In this document: positions 31,433 through 42,531 of the stretch, in pieces
How the letters are laid out: each line of letters starts with the position of its first letter
How positions within the stretch are numbered: the stretch's first letter is position 1
Source of the DNA: Burkholderiales bacterium
GTDB lineage: Bacteria > Pseudomonadota > Gammaproteobacteria > Burkholderiales > Casimicrobiaceae
Reading direction: 5' to 3'
DNA length: 64,000 bases
Assembly: GCA_020851235.1 (NCBI GenBank)
Contig: JADZDD010000038.1
Coordinates: forward strand, 62,001 to 126,000
Notes under the pieces: generated by a model
The model's database searches: none
Told to the model about the DNA's origin: nothing
The model's input: the letters and a program-made list of their open reading frames with translations, nothing else
Made by a program: the position numbers and the translations under genes

Positions 31433-32806
31433 ATGCTGCCCACCGTCGCGCTCGTCGGTCGCCCCAACGTCGGCAAGTCCACGCTCTTCAACCGCCTGAC
31501 GAAGAGCCGTGCGGCGCTCGTCGCCGACGTTCCCGGCCTCACCCGCGACCGCCAGTACGGCCGGGCCCGCCTCGGCGAGCAGACGTATTTCGTGGTCGAC
31601 ACCGGGGGCTTCGAGCCGAAGGCGACGAGCGGGATCCTGCATGCCATGGCGCGACAGACGCGGCAGGCGATCGCCGAGGCCGACGTCGTCGTCTTCCTCG
31701 TCGATGCCCGCGACGGAATCACAGCGCAGGACAAGGTCATCGCCGACCTCCTGCGCAAGGCCGGCCGACCGCTCGTCGTCGCCGTGAACAAGGCCGAGGG
31801 CCGGCCGTCGGAGCGCGCGGTGGCGGAGTTCCACGAACTGGCATTGGGCATTCCGGTGGCGATTTCCGCCGCGCACGGGGAGAACGTCAACGCGCTCGTC
31901 GAACACGCCCTCGAACTCGCCGCCGCGCACAGCCCAGGCAATGCCGACGACACGCCAGCCGGCGCCCCGGCCGATCGCGAGCGTCCCGACACGATCCGCG
32001 TCGCCGTCGTCGGGCGCCCCAACGTCGGCAAGTCGACGCTCGTCAACACGATCCTCGGCGAGGAACGGGTCATCGCCTTCGATGAGCCCGGCACCACGCG
32101 CGATGCCATCGACGTCGACTTCGAGCGCGGCGGCCAGAAGTACACGCTGGTCGACACCGCCGGCATCCGTCGTCGGGGCAAGGTTTTCGAGGCGATCGAG
32201 AAGTTCTCGGTCATCAAGACGCTGCAGGCGATCGAGGATGCGCACGTCGTGGTCCTCGTGCTCGATGCGCTGCAGTCGATCACCGAGCAGGATGCGCATC
32301 TTGCCGGGCACATCCTCGACGCCGGCCGCGCGCTCGTCGTGGCGATCAACAAGTGGGACGCGGCCTCCGCCGAGGTTCGCGCCGACGCCAAGCGCGACTA
32401 CGACCGCAAGCTCGCCTTCCTGTCGTTCGCAGCGTGTCACTTCATCTGCGCGCGCGACGGCGCCGGAGTCACGGCCGTGTTGAAGTCGGTGCGCGAGGCC
32501 TTTGCTGCCGCGATGGTCAAGCTGCCGACGCCGCGGCTGACACGAACACTGCAGCTCGCCGTCGAGCGCCAGCAGCCGCCGCGCGCCGGGCTCGTCCGCC
32601 CCAAGCTGCGCTACGCGCACCAGGGCGGGGTCAATCCACCGCTCGTGGTGATCCACGGGACGGCCTTGCGGCACGTGCCGGACGCGTATCGTCGCTACCT
32701 GGAACGTTTCCTCGCCGAGGCGTTCAAACTGCGCGGAACCCCCCTTAGGATACAATTCAAGGCCGGTTCCAATCCGTACGTGGAATCCGCGCCCCGGCGT
32801 CGCTGA
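31433..32806 (+). CDS. der: ribosome assembly GTPase Der (EngA)
   Basis: Der is an essential GTPase with two G domains in tandem, needed for 50S ribosome maturation. The 457 residues hold two P loops, [12 protein letters not shown] (about 8-19) and [12 protein letters not shown] (about 192-203), two DTGG/DTAG G3 motifs and two NKxx/NKWD G4 motifs, then the KH-like C-terminal domain. A loop of about 15 residues rich in Ala/Asp/Pro joins the G domains. The gene lies between bamB and hfq, the usual order. Confidence 0.98.
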   Translation: MLPTVALVGRPNVGKSTLFNRLTKSRAALVADVPGLTRDRQYGRARLGEQTYFVVDTGGFEPKATSGILHAMARQTRQAIAEADVVVFLVDARDGITAQDKVIADLLRKAGRPLVVAVNKAEGRPSERAVAEFHELALGIPVAISAAHGENVNALVEHALELAAAHSPGNADDTPAGAPADRERPDTIRVAVVGRPNVGKSTLVNTILGEERVIAFDEPGTTRDAIDVDFERGGQKYTLVDTAGIRRRGKVFEAIEKFSVIKTLQAIEDAHVVVLVLDALQSITEQDAHLAGHILDAGRALVVAINKWDAASAEVRADAKRDYDRKLAFLSFAACHFICARDGAGVTAVLKSVREAFAAAMVKLPTPRLTRTLQLAVERQQPPRAGLVRPKLRYAHQGGVNPPLVVIHGTALRHVPDAYRRYLERFLAEAFKLRGTPLRIQFKAGSNPYVESAPRRR

Positions 32807-32856
32807 TCCGGTTGACCCGCGGTGCCGCGTCGAACAATAAAGCGGAGCTCGCGACC

Positions 32857-33105
32857 ATGAGCAACAAAGGGCAAATGCTACAAGACCCATTCCTGAACAT
32901 GCTGCGCAAGGAGCACATTCAGGTCTCGATCTACCTCGTCAACGGCATCAAGCTGCAGGGGCAGATCGAGTCGTTCGACCAGTACGTCGTCCTGCTCAAG
33001 AACACGGTCACGCAGATGGTCTACAAGCACGCGATCTCGACGGTCGTACCGGCGCGCCCGGTCGCGATGCCGCAGCATGCCCCTGGCCACAGCGGGGACA
33101 ACTGA
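32857..33105 (+). CDS. hfq: RNA chaperone Hfq
   Basis: Hfq is the hexameric Sm-like protein that pairs small RNAs with mRNAs. The 82 residues begin [19 protein letters not shown], then Sm1 ([19 protein letters not shown]) and Sm2 ([12 protein letters not shown]). The C-terminal tail is only about ten residues, short as in most betaproteobacteria. The ATG at 32857 gives the standard N-terminus; an ATG 45 bases upstream does not. A GC-rich stem with arms at 33114-33119 and 33131-33136 follows but lacks a T run. Confidence 0.98.
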   Translation: MSNKGQMLQDPFLNMLRKEHIQVSIYLVNGIKLQGQIESFDQYVVLLKNTVTQMVYKHAISTVVPARPVAMPQHAPGHSGDN

Positions 33106-33207
33106 CGTTTTCAGCGGGCCCCGGAGGACCGCCCGCGGTCGCTGTCGGCGTGTCGGGGGGCGGCGTCACGCCTTCGATGCGGCCCGATCGCTGAGGGCGC
33201 GACGCTG

Positions 33208-34359
33208 ATGTTCGACCGTCCAACGCGCGGCAACCGCGCGCTCCTGGTCGCGCTCGACCTGGGTAGCGACGATCCTTCCTACCGCCGTCAGGAGATCGCG
33301 GAACTCGCCGCCGCCGCCGGCGCCGTGGTGACCGGAACGGTCACCGGCAAGCGCGCACGTCCCGATGCCGCGTTCTTCGCCGGCCGCGGCAAGGTCGACG
33401 AGATCGATGCCCAGCGCCGCGCCACCGGCAGCGATCTCGTCATCTTCGATCACACGCTCACCGGGGTGCAGCAGCGCAACCTCGAAGAGCGACTGCAGTG
33501 TCGCGTCGTGGACCGGACGAGCCTCATCCTCGATATCTTCGCGCTGCGCGCGCGCAGCGCGGAAGGCAAGCTCCAGGTCGAGCTCGCGCAACTGGGGCAC
33601 CTCGCCACGCGTCTGGCCGGCGGCTGGACGCACCTCGAGCGACAAAAGGGCGGCATCGGCCTGCGCGGGCCAGGCGAGACGCAGCTCGAGACCGACCGGC
33701 GCCTGATCGGCAACCGGGTGAAGGTCCTGCGCGAGCGCATCGGTCGCGTGGCGAGGAGCCGCGCCGTGCAAAGCCGGACACGGCGTCGCCACGCGGTGCG
33801 CACGGTCGCCCTCGTCGGTTACACGAACGCCGGCAAGTCGACGCTCTTCAATCGCCTCACCCGCGCGCAAACGGTCGCCGCCGACCAGCTCTTCGCGACG
33901 CTCGACACCACGCTGCGCAAGGTCCACGTCCCCGGCGCGCAACCGATCGTCCTGTCGGACACCGTCGGCTTCATCCGCGACCTGCCGCACGATCTCGTGG
34001 CTGCGTTCCGTGCCACGCTCGCCGAAGCCGCCGACGCCGATCTCATCGTGCACGTGGTCGACGGCAGCGCGACCGAACGCGAACTCAAGGAAGCCGCGGT
34101 CGAGGACGTGCTGGCGACGATCGGTGCCACCGACGTGCCGCGGCTCACCGTCGTCAACAAGATCGATCTGACCGGGATCACCCCCGGAATCGAGCGCGAT
34201 GCCTGTGGTACCATCACGACGGTTCGCGTAAGCGCCATGAGCGGTATCGGGTGCGACGGTCTCGTGACCGCACTCGCCGAGCGCTTTCCGGGCGGTGCAT
34301 GCGAGGTGCCGCCACTACCCGAGGCTTCGATCGACGATGCGGCGGTGCGTTCGGCGTAA
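33208..34359 (+). CDS. hflX: ribosome-splitting GTPase HflX
   Basis: HflX binds 50S subunits and splits stalled ribosomes, notably after heat stress. The 383 residues contain the N-terminal HflX domain ([28 protein letters not shown]), a helical linker with [14 protein letters not shown], and a G domain with [22 protein letters not shown] and NKIDL. The C-terminal extension is short. It stands between hfq and hflK, its usual place, separated by 102 and 82 bases. Confidence 0.97.
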   Translation: MFDRPTRGNRALLVALDLGSDDPSYRRQEIAELAAAAGAVVTGTVTGKRARPDAAFFAGRGKVDEIDAQRRATGSDLVIFDHTLTGVQQRNLEERLQCRVVDRTSLILDIFALRARSAEGKLQVELAQLGHLATRLAGGWTHLERQKGGIGLRGPGETQLETDRRLIGNRVKVLRERIGRVARSRAVQSRTRRRHAVRTVALVGYTNAGKSTLFNRLTRAQTVAADQLFATLDTTLRKVHVPGAQPIVLSDTVGFIRDLPHDLVAAFRATLAEAADADLIVHVVDGSATERELKEAAVEDVLATIGATDVPRLTVVNKIDLTGITPGIERDACGTITTVRVSAMSGIGCDGLVTALAERFPGGACEVPPLPEASIDDAAVRSA

Positions 34360-34441
34360 GCCGCGGTGCGCCAGCGTCGACTTCCAATCGTCCATCCAGC
34401 GTCGGTAGCCCCGACGTAACCATTCACGATATCCACGACCG

Positions 34442-35647
34442 ATGTCGCTCAACGATCCCCAATGGGGCAAGCGCGGGACCGGCGGCGGGGGCGGTGGCGG
34501 CGGGCCACCGGACCTCGACGAGATCTGGCGCAACGTCAATCGCCGCATGGGCGAGCTGTTCAATCGCCGTGGCGGCGGCGACACCGGCGGCGGCGACGGT
34601 GGACCGCCCCGGCGGGGTCTGGCCGCCGGCGGCGTGGGCCTCATCATCGGGCTCGTGATCGTGGTGTGGTTCGCAAGCGGCTTCTACATCGTCGACGAGG
34701 GACGCCGCGGGGTCGTCACCCGCTTCGGCAAGTACACCGAGACGACGCTCCCCGGCCCGCGCTGGCACCTGCCGGCGCCGATCGAGGCGGTCGAGCTCGT
34801 CGACTTCTCGCAGGTGCGCACGGTCGAACTCGGCTATCGCAACACGACGGCGAATCGCAACGCCAAGGAAGCGACGATGCTCACCGAGGACGAGAACATC
34901 ATCGACATCCAGTTCGCGGTGCAATACAACCTCGTGTCGGCGGAGAACTTCGTCTTCAACAACCGCCGTCCGGAGGAGATCGTCAAGGTCGTCGCCGAGT
35001 CGGCGATCCGCGAGGTCGTCGGCAGGGCGAAGATGGATTTCGCGCTCTACGAGGGCCGCGAGCAAATCGCGCAGCAGACACGCGATCTCATGCAGCGCTC
35101 GCTCGACCACCTGAAGACGGGGGTGTCAGTGCAAAAGGTCACGCTGCAAAGCGTGCAACCGCCCGAGAAGGTGCAGGCGGCATTCGACGATGCGGTGAAG
35201 GCGCAGCAGGATCGGGTGCGTCTCGTCAACGAAGGCCAGGCCTACGCCAACGGGGTCGTGCCGCGCGCCCGCGGTCTCGCCTCACGCCTGATCGAGGAGG
35301 CCAACGGCTACAGCACCGAAGTCACGCAGCGCGCCGAGGGTGATGCGGCGCGCTTCCGCCTAATCGCCGGCGAGTATGCCAAGGCCCCCGGCGTCACGCG
35401 CGACCGCATGTATCTCGACATGATGCAGTCGGTGCTCGGCAATACGAGCAAGGTCATCGTCGATCAGAAGCAGGGCAGCAATCTCCTCTACTTGCCGCTC
35501 GACAAGCTCATGCAGCACAGCCTGCCCGCAACGGATGCCGATGCCGCCGCGGCGCGCCCCCCGGTGCCGCCGGTGCCCGAGCCCGCGACCGCCGCGAGCC
35601 CGGACGCCGCGCGCACGCGCGACGGCCTGCGCAATCGCGAGCGTTAG
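34442..35647 (+). CDS. hflK: FtsH regulator HflK
   Basis: HflK and HflC form a large periplasmic cage around the membrane protease FtsH and control its activity. The 401 residues begin with a glycine-rich cytoplasmic part (GTGGGGGGGGPPD and GGGDTGGGDGG, about 12-57), then one membrane helix (about 62-82), then an SPFH/band 7 domain. The poly-glycine start and the Pro/Ala-rich C-terminus are normal for the family. hflC follows 12 bases later. Confidence 0.96.
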   Translation: MSLNDPQWGKRGTGGGGGGGGPPDLDEIWRNVNRRMGELFNRRGGGDTGGGDGGPPRRGLAAGGVGLIIGLVIVVWFASGFYIVDEGRRGVVTRFGKYTETTLPGPRWHLPAPIEAVELVDFSQVRTVELGYRNTTANRNAKEATMLTEDENIIDIQFAVQYNLVSAENFVFNNRRPEEIVKVVAESAIREVVGRAKMDFALYEGREQIAQQTRDLMQRSLDHLKTGVSVQKVTLQSVQPPEKVQAAFDDAVKAQQDRVRLVNEGQAYANGVVPRARGLASRLIEEANGYSTEVTQRAEGDAARFRLIAGEYAKAPGVTRDRMYLDMMQSVLGNTSKVIVDQKQGSNLLYLPLDKLMQHSLPATDADAAAARPPVPPVPEPATAASPDAARTRDGLRNRER

Positions 35648-35659
35648 GACCCAGCCGCC

Positions 35660-36556
35660 ATGCGACTCACCATGCCGCTCATCGCGCTCGTCGTGGCGCT
35701 CCTGCTCGTCGCCTCGCAGGCGGTGTACACCGTCGACCAGACGAAGTACGCGATTCGCTTCCAGTTGGGCGAAATCGTCGACATCAACGACCACGCCGGC
35801 CTGTACTTCAAGCTGCCGCTCGTGCAGAACGTGCGCTTCTTCGATCGGCGCAACCTCCTCCTCGAGAACAGCGACGTCGATCGCGTCGTGACCTCGGAGA
35901 AGACACCGCTCGAGGTCGATTTCGTCGTCCTGTGGCGCATCACCGACGTGAAGCAGTACTACGTGGCCGTCCAGGGCAACGAGGACGCCGCCCGTGCGCG
36001 CCTGTCGCAAACGGTGCGCAGCAACCTCGCCGAGGAGTTCAACAAGTCGACGATGCACGAGGCGATCTCCACCGGGCGCGAGCGCATCATGACCGAAACC
36101 CGGCAGAAGGCGGATCAGGATGCGCGCAACATCGGCGTCGAGGTCGTCGACGTCCGCTTGCGGCGCCTGGCCTTGCCCGCCGACGTCACCGGCCCGGTCT
36201 ACGCGCGGATGGAGTCGGAACGTCGCCGCGTGGCCAACGAGTTGCGCTCGCTCGGCGCCGCCGAATCGGAGAAGATTCGCGCCGACGCCGATCGGCAACG
36301 GCAGGTGATCCTCGCCGATGCCTATCGCCAGGCGCAGAAGATCAAGGGTGAAGGCGACGGTCGCGCCTCGGCGATCTACGCCGCGGCGTATGGGCAGAGT
36401 CCCGAGTTCTTTGCCTTCTACCGCAGCCTCGAAGCGTACAAGTCATCGTTCCGGCGTAACGACGTCATGGTGCTCGAGCCGTCGGGAGAGTTCTTCAACT
36501 ACTTCCGCCAGTCGGGCTCGGGCCGCGGTGCAGCACCGCGCGCGCCGGCGAAATAG
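35660..36556 (+). CDS. hflC: FtsH regulator HflC
   Basis: HflC is the partner of HflK in the SPFH complex that regulates FtsH. The 298 residues open with a signal-anchor helix (about 3-22), then the band 7 domain with VDQTKYAIRFQLGEIV, DRRNLLLENSDVDRV and the coiled-coil segment LRRLALPADVTGPVYARME. A Gly/Ala/Arg-rich tail ends the protein. It follows hflK in the same operon. Confidence 0.96.
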   Translation: MRLTMPLIALVVALLLVASQAVYTVDQTKYAIRFQLGEIVDINDHAGLYFKLPLVQNVRFFDRRNLLLENSDVDRVVTSEKTPLEVDFVVLWRITDVKQYYVAVQGNEDAARARLSQTVRSNLAEEFNKSTMHEAISTGRERIMTETRQKADQDARNIGVEVVDVRLRRLALPADVTGPVYARMESERRRVANELRSLGAAESEKIRADADRQRQVILADAYRQAQKIKGEGDGRASAIYAAAYGQSPEFFAFYRSLEAYKSSFRRNDVMVLEPSGEFFNYFRQSGSGRGAAPRAPAK

Positions 36557-36636
36557 GCGTCGGCCCGCCCGCGGGACCGCACGGCTTCGCTGCCACCGCC
36601 CGTTGCCGCCTGTCGTCGTGATCGTGGTCGACTGAC

Positions 36637-36825
36637 GTGGACTCGCTCTGGGTCGCCCTGGCCATGCTGCTGATCCTCGAAGGGTTGTTGCCGTTCGCCG
36701 CGCCGAAGTTGTGGCGCGATGCCTTCCGGCGCATTGGTGAGCTCTCCGACGGTCAGATCCGCTTCATGGGACTCGCCTCGATCATCGTCGGCCTCATCGG
36801 CCTCGTGCTCTTGCGCCATGCGTAA
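36637..36825 (+). CDS. DUF2065 small membrane protein
   Basis: This 62-residue protein has two hydrophobic segments (about 4-22 and 42-60) separated by a charged loop, LWRDAFRRIGELSDGQIRFM. DUF2065 proteins lie after hflC in many proteobacteria; their role is unknown, though the position hints at a link with HflKC/FtsH. It starts with a GTG and its end overlaps hisZ by eight bases. Confidence 0.9.
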   Translation: MDSLWVALAMLLILEGLLPFAAPKLWRDAFRRIGELSDGQIRFMGLASIIVGLIGLVLLRHA

Positions 36826-37969
36826 CTGGGTCCTCCCCGAAGCGATCGCCGACGTCCTCCCCGCCGAGGCGACGCGCGTCGAGACGCTGCGCCGCACGCT
36901 GCTCGATCACTTCAAGACGCGCGGCTACCGCCTCGTCCAGCCGCCGCTGGTCGAGCACCTCGATTCGCTGCTCACCGGCACGGGTCGCGACCTCGATCTG
37001 CTCACGTTCAAGACCGTCGATCCGCTTTCGGGACGCATGCTCGGCCTGCGCGCGGACACGACGCCGCAGGTCGCACGCATCGACGCGCACCTCCTCAACG
37101 AAGCCGGCGTGACGCGCCTGTGCTATGCGGGAAGCGTGCTGCGCACCGCGGCGGCACCTGGTGACGCGCGGCAGGTGATCCAGATCGGCGCCGAACTCTA
37201 CGGCCACGGCGACATCGCCGCGGACTGCGAGACGCTGCGCCTGCTCGTCTCGGGGCTCGGCGCCGCCGGCATGCACGGACTCCACCTCGACCTCGGGCAC
37301 GTCGGACTCTATCGCGCTCTCGCCCGCGCCGCCGGCCTCGACGGCAGCGGTGAAGGCGACGACGCCGATCTGTTCCGCGCCCTGCGTGACAAGGATGGGC
37401 CTGCGGTGGAGGCGCTCACGGCGCCGCTGCCCGATCCTGCACGCGGCGCGCTGCGGGCGCTGGCAACGCTCTACGGACCGGCCGCAGCCACGCTCACGGC
37501 CGCGCGGCAGGCGCTGCCGGCGCTACCCGACGTCGCGAGCGCACTCGATGCGCTCGTTGCGCTGGGTGCGGCGGTCGCCGGCGACGTCGCGGAGGTCCAC
37601 GTCGATCTCGCCGACCTGCGCGGCTACCACTACTACACCGGTGCGACGTTCAGCGTTTTCGTGCAGGATGCCAGCGGTGCCGTCGCCGACTGCGGCCGCG
37701 GCGGTCGCTACGACGGCGTCGGCCGCGCGTTCGGCCGGGCGCGTCCCGCCACCGGCTTCTCGATGGACCTGCGCCACCTCGCGTCGCTGGCGCCGGGCGA
37801 GAGCGAGCCGGGCGTCATCTTCGCGCCCGACGACGCCGATCCTGCGCTGGCGAGCGCGATCGCGGCATTGCGCGCGCGCGGCGAGCGAGTGATCGTGGCC
37901 CTTCCCGGGGAAAGCCGCGCCGGGGCCCGCCGCCTCGTGCGTGACGGCGCACGGTGGAAGGTCACGTGA
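36818..37969 (+). CDS. hisZ: ATP phosphoribosyltransferase regulatory subunit HisZ
   Basis: HisZ is a HisS-like protein without synthetase activity; it is the regulatory subunit that the short form of HisG needs for the first step of histidine synthesis. The 383 residues begin WVLPEAIADVLPAEATRVE, carry LLTFKTVDPLSGRMLGLRAD and end with CGRGGRYDGVGRAFGRARP, a degenerate form of HisS motif 3. The C-terminal anticodon-binding domain of HisS is lacking. The start lies inside the DUF2065 gene, eight bases from its end. Confidence 0.94.
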   Translation: MRNWVLPEAIADVLPAEATRVETLRRTLLDHFKTRGYRLVQPPLVEHLDSLLTGTGRDLDLLTFKTVDPLSGRMLGLRADTTPQVARIDAHLLNEAGVTRLCYAGSVLRTAAAPGDARQVIQIGAELYGHGDIAADCETLRLLVSGLGAAGMHGLHLDLGHVGLYRALARAAGLDGSGEGDDADLFRALRDKDGPAVEALTAPLPDPARGALRALATLYGPAAATLTAARQALPALPDVASALDALVALGAAVAGDVAEVHVDLADLRGYHYYTGATFSVFVQDASGAVADCGRGGRYDGVGRAFGRARPATGFSMDLRHLASLAPGESEPGVIFAPDDADPALASAIAALRARGERVIVALPGESRAGARRLVRDGARWKVT

Positions 37970-39325
<1,356 letters not shown>

Positions 39326-39440
39326 TCGACGCATGCGAGCCCGCGACCCGTCGACGAATTAGAATCATGGCCCGATCGCGGACGGCGCCGGTGATTGCGG
39401 GCGAGCGGCGCCACCGAAAGGCAGGGGGAGAAGGGTGGCA

Positions 39441-39950
39441 ATGAGCATCAAGGTCAGCTGGGACGAGTACAACACGCTCGTGGAGCGCCTCGCGCTGGCG
39501 GTGTACGCGTCGGGCTTCGATTTCGACCAGATCATCTGCATCGCCCGCGGTGGCCTGCGCGTCGGCGACGTCCTGTCGCGCATTTTCGACCAGCCACTCG
39601 CCATCCTCTCGACGCATTCGTACACCGCCGAAGGCGGCACGCTGCGCGGCGAACTCGTGATCGCCGAACACATGACGATGACCAAGCCCCGACTCGGCGG
39701 GCGCGTGCTCCTGGTGGACGACATGGTCGATTCCGGACACACGCTGGGGGCCGTCCACAAGGCCCTGCCGGAGCGCTTTCCACACATCACCGCCTTGAAG
39801 ACGGCGGTGCTGTGGTGGAAGGCGTGCTCGGTGTTCGCGCCCGATTACGCGGTCGAGTACCTGCCCGACAGCCCCTGGATCTGCCAGCCGTTCGAGGTCT
39901 ACGACAATCTGCGCCCCGAAGCGCTCGCCGCCCGGCTCGCCGGCGCCTGA
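39441..39950 (+). CDS. phosphoribosyltransferase (purine type)
   Basis: This 169-residue protein has a type I phosphoribosyltransferase fold: IICIARGGLRVGDVLS near the start and the PRPP loop VLLVDDMVDSGHTL. Similar proteins after purA in betaproteobacteria are annotated as hypoxanthine/xanthine-guanine phosphoribosyltransferases and would salvage purine bases. The exact base cannot be read. The ATG at 39441 is preferred over a GTG at 39435, because a purine-rich site (GGGGGAGAAGGG) ends six bases before it. Confidence 0.85.
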   Translation: MSIKVSWDEYNTLVERLALAVYASGFDFDQIICIARGGLRVGDVLSRIFDQPLAILSTHSYTAEGGTLRGELVIAEHMTMTKPRLGGRVLLVDDMVDSGHTLGAVHKALPERFPHITALKTAVLWWKACSVFAPDYAVEYLPDSPWICQPFEVYDNLRPEALAARLAGA

Positions 39951-39966
39951 CGCGGGTGCCGACGCG

Positions 39967-39989
39967 AAAACGCCCGCTCGTGGCGGGCG
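39967..39989 (-). terminator. intrinsic terminator after tRNA-Leu
   Basis: A perfect 7-base stem (CGCCCGC / GCGGGCG, loop of 5, at 39971-39989) is followed, reading leftward, by TTTT. It lies 43 bases past the 3' end of tRNA-Leu. On the plus strand it could also end the phosphoribosyltransferase transcript, but without a T run. Confidence 0.7.
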
Positions 39990-40031
39990 CTGTCGCGAAG
40001 CAACGGGATTTCCGCGGCGGTGCTAAAGTCG

Positions 40032-40118
40032 TGGTGCCCAGGAAGGGACTCGAACCCCCACAGTGTTGCCACCGCTAGGACCTGAACCTAGTGCGTCTAC
40101 CAATTCCGCCACCTGGGC
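40032..40118 (-). tRNA. tRNA-Leu (anticodon CAG)
   Basis: The leftward sequence folds as an 87-base class II tRNA with encoded CCA. The acceptor stem GCCCAGG pairs with CCTGGGC, the discriminator base is A, and the D arm GGCGGAATTGGTAGACGC is typical of tRNA-Leu. The anticodon stem encloses TTCAGGT, giving CAG, which reads CUG codons. A long variable arm (CGGTGGCAACACTG) and T loop GTTCGAGTCC are present. Confidence 0.97.
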
Positions 40119-40151
40119 GAGACCGCACCGCGCAAAAAACCACAATCAACG

Positions 40152-40157
40152 ATTATA
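40152..40157 (-). promoter_or_regulatory. -10 box of the tRNA-Leu promoter
   Basis: Read leftward this is a perfect TATAAT, 33 bases before the tRNA 5' end. A weak -35 (TTCGCT) lies 18 bases upstream. The box sits beside the start of rnr on the other strand, so the two promoters or leaders overlap. Confidence 0.6.
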
Positions 40158-40165
40158 CCGATTCC

Positions 40166-42499
40166 TTGTCCGACAAGCGAACCCCGCTCCCCCGCGCGCG
40201 TCGCACCTCGTCGCGGCCGCCGACGCGCGAACCCGCGCCGCCGCGCCGCCGCGACGACTTCGACCCCGCCCTCCTTCCGTCACGCGACGCGATCCTGCAA
40301 GCGCTCGCCGCTGCGGGAACGCCGCTGCCGCGAGCTGACCTCATCGCGGCCCTGCAGGCGCCGCCGATCGTGCACGACGCGCTGGCCGGACGGCTGGCGG
40401 CGATGGAGCGCGACGGCCAGATCCTCACCAACCGCAAGGGTGAGCTCGGCATCGTCGCGCGGCTCGGCCTCATCATCGGCATCATCGAAGGTCATCCCGA
40501 CGGGTTCGGCTTCCTCGTGCCCGAGGACGGCGGTGATGACGTCTTCCTGTCGCCGCGCGAAATGCACCGCGTGCTGCACGGCGACCGCGCGATGGTCCGC
40601 GTCGTCGGCTTCGATCGCAAGGGACGCCGCGAAGGCGAGATCGTCGAGGTGCTGGCGCGCGCGAACACGACCGTCGTGGGTCGCCTGCACGTCGAACGCG
40701 GCGTGCACTTCATCGAGGCGCTGAACCGGCACATCAGCCAGGACTTCCTGGTGCCGGCCGATGGCCTCGCGAGCGCGGACGTCGGTGCGATCGTCGTTGC
40801 GACCATCGTCGAGCAGCCGACCGGCGAGCGCGAGGCGGTCGCCCGCGTCACCGAGGTCCTGGGCGCGGCCACCGATCCTGGCATCGAGATCGAGATCGCG
40901 CTACGCAAGCACGCGCTGCCGTTCACCTTCAGCGCCGAGGCGCAGCGCCAGGCGAAGCGACTGCCGGTCGAGGTGCGCCCTGCCGACCGGAAGGGACGTC
41001 GCGACCTCACGACATTGCCGCTCGTGACCATCGACGGCGAGACCGCGCGCGACTTCGACGACGCCGTCTACTGCGAGCGCAAGGGCCGCGGCTGGCGCCT
41101 CGTCGTCGCCATCGCCGATGTCGCGCACTACGTCCGCGACGGCGACGCGATCGACCGCGATGCACGCGAGCGCGGCACGTCGGTGTACTTTCCGCGGCGC
41201 GTGATTCCGATGCTCCCGGCCTCGCTCTCCGACGAGCTGTGCTCGCTCAAGCCCGGTGTCGACCGGGTGTGCATGGCCTGCGACATCGACGTGTCCGCAC
41301 AAGGCGGCATCGAAGCCTACGCGTTCTATCCCGCGGTGATCCACTCGCACGCGCGGCTCACCTACACGCAGGTGGCGTCGTGGCTCGACGAAGCGGGAAA
41401 GGCGACGACACCACAGGCGAAGGCGTTGCTGCCGCACTTGCGCAACCTGCACGCCCTGTACGCGGCCTTCGCGCGTGCGCGCCGGCAGCGCGGCGCGATC
41501 GACTTCGACACCGAGGAGCCCGCGATCGAGTTCGACGACAACGGCAAGATCGCGCGCATCGTGCCAGCACCCCGCAACGACGCGCACAAGCTCATCGAGG
41601 AATGCATGCTCGCCGCCAACGTGTGCGCGGCGCACTACCTCCTGCGCGAGAAGCAGGGCGCGCTTTTTCGCGTGCACGAGCCGCCACCTCCCGACAAGCT
41701 CGCCGCGCTGCGTGAGTTCCTCGCGCTGTCGGCGCTGCACCTGGGCGGCGGCGAGAAGCCGACCGCCGCCGACTATGCGAAGCTCCTGGCCGTCGTGGGT
41801 GCGCGCAGCGACCGCGACCTCATGGAGACGGTGCTGCTGCGCTCGCTCGCGCAGGCGCGCTACCAGCCGGACAACGCCGGCCACTTCGGCTTGGGCTACG
41901 ACGCGTATGCGCACTTCACGTCGCCCATTCGCCGCTACCCCGACCTCCTCGTCCATCGCGGCATCAAGGCGGCGCTCGCCGGCACCCGTTACACGCCGAC
42001 GGGGATGACGTGGTCGCAGCTCGGCGTGCACACGTCGATGACCGAGCGCCGCGCCGATGAGGCGACACGCGACGTGGTGAACTGGCTCAAGTGCCACTAC
42101 ATGCACGAGCGCATCGGTGAGGAGTTCGACGGCACGGTGAGTGGAGTCACGAGCTTTGGCGTCTTCGTCACGCTCGACGAGCTCGCCATCGACGGTCTCG
42201 TCCACGTCACCGAGCTCGGCCGCGACTACTTCCACTTCGATGCCGTGCGTCACGCTCTCGTCGGCGAGCACAGCGGTGTCACGTACCAGCTCGCCGGGCG
42301 CCTGCGCGTGAAGGTCGCGCGCGTGGACATGGAGCAGGCGAAGATCGACTTCGTGCTCGCCGATCGCGTCGTGGCGAGCAGCACCCCCACCGCCACGGCC
42401 GGTGGGGGATCTCCGGCGCGCCCGGTGTTCGCCGAGCCGCTCGCTGCAGGTGACGCGAAGCGCAAGCCGGCGCGTCAGGGCAAGGGGCGCCGCGACTAG
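40166..42499 (+). CDS. rnr: ribonuclease R
   Basis: RNase R is a processive 3'-to-5' exoribonuclease that degrades structured RNA and acts in rRNA and tmRNA quality control. From the TTG at 40166 it has 777 residues (E. coli 813). An Arg/Pro-rich N-terminus is followed by a winged helix (LPSRDAILQAL to MERDGQIL), cold-shock domains (GHPDGFGFLVPED), the RNB domain (TIDGETARDFDDAVYCE, the aspartate cluster) and an S1 domain (GTVSGVTSFGVFVTLDELAIDG). The only in-frame ATG upstream (40091) lies within the tRNA gene, so the TTG giving M-SDKRTPL is the best start. No good ribosome binding site is visible. Confidence 0.94.
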   Translation: MSDKRTPLPRARRTSSRPPTREPAPPRRRDDFDPALLPSRDAILQALAAAGTPLPRADLIAALQAPPIVHDALAGRLAAMERDGQILTNRKGELGIVARLGLIIGIIEGHPDGFGFLVPEDGGDDVFLSPREMHRVLHGDRAMVRVVGFDRKGRREGEIVEVLARANTTVVGRLHVERGVHFIEALNRHISQDFLVPADGLASADVGAIVVATIVEQPTGEREAVARVTEVLGAATDPGIEIEIALRKHALPFTFSAEAQRQAKRLPVEVRPADRKGRRDLTTLPLVTIDGETARDFDDAVYCERKGRGWRLVVAIADVAHYVRDGDAIDRDARERGTSVYFPRRVIPMLPASLSDELCSLKPGVDRVCMACDIDVSAQGGIEAYAFYPAVIHSHARLTYTQVASWLDEAGKATTPQAKALLPHLRNLHALYAAFARARRQRGAIDFDTEEPAIEFDDNGKIARIVPAPRNDAHKLIEECMLAANVCAAHYLLREKQGALFRVHEPPPPDKLAALREFLALSALHLGGGEKPTAADYAKLLAVVGARSDRDLMETVLLRSLAQARYQPDNAGHFGLGYDAYAHFTSPIRRYPDLLVHRGIKAALAGTRYTPTGMTWSQLGVHTSMTERRADEATRDVVNWLKCHYMHERIGEEFDGTVSGVTSFGVFVTLDELAIDGLVHVTELGRDYFHFDAVRHALVGEHSGVTYQLAGRLRVKVARVDMEQAKIDFVLADRVVASSTPTATAGGGSPARPVFAEPLAAGDAKRKPARQGKGRRD

Positions 42500-42531
42500 C
42501 GGACGACCCCATTGCACATCGCCGACGCGCG

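Noticed and set aside
40091-40165. ATG start for rnr at 40091
   Set aside because: It lies inside the tRNA-Leu gene and the added residues are not like the RNase R N-terminus.
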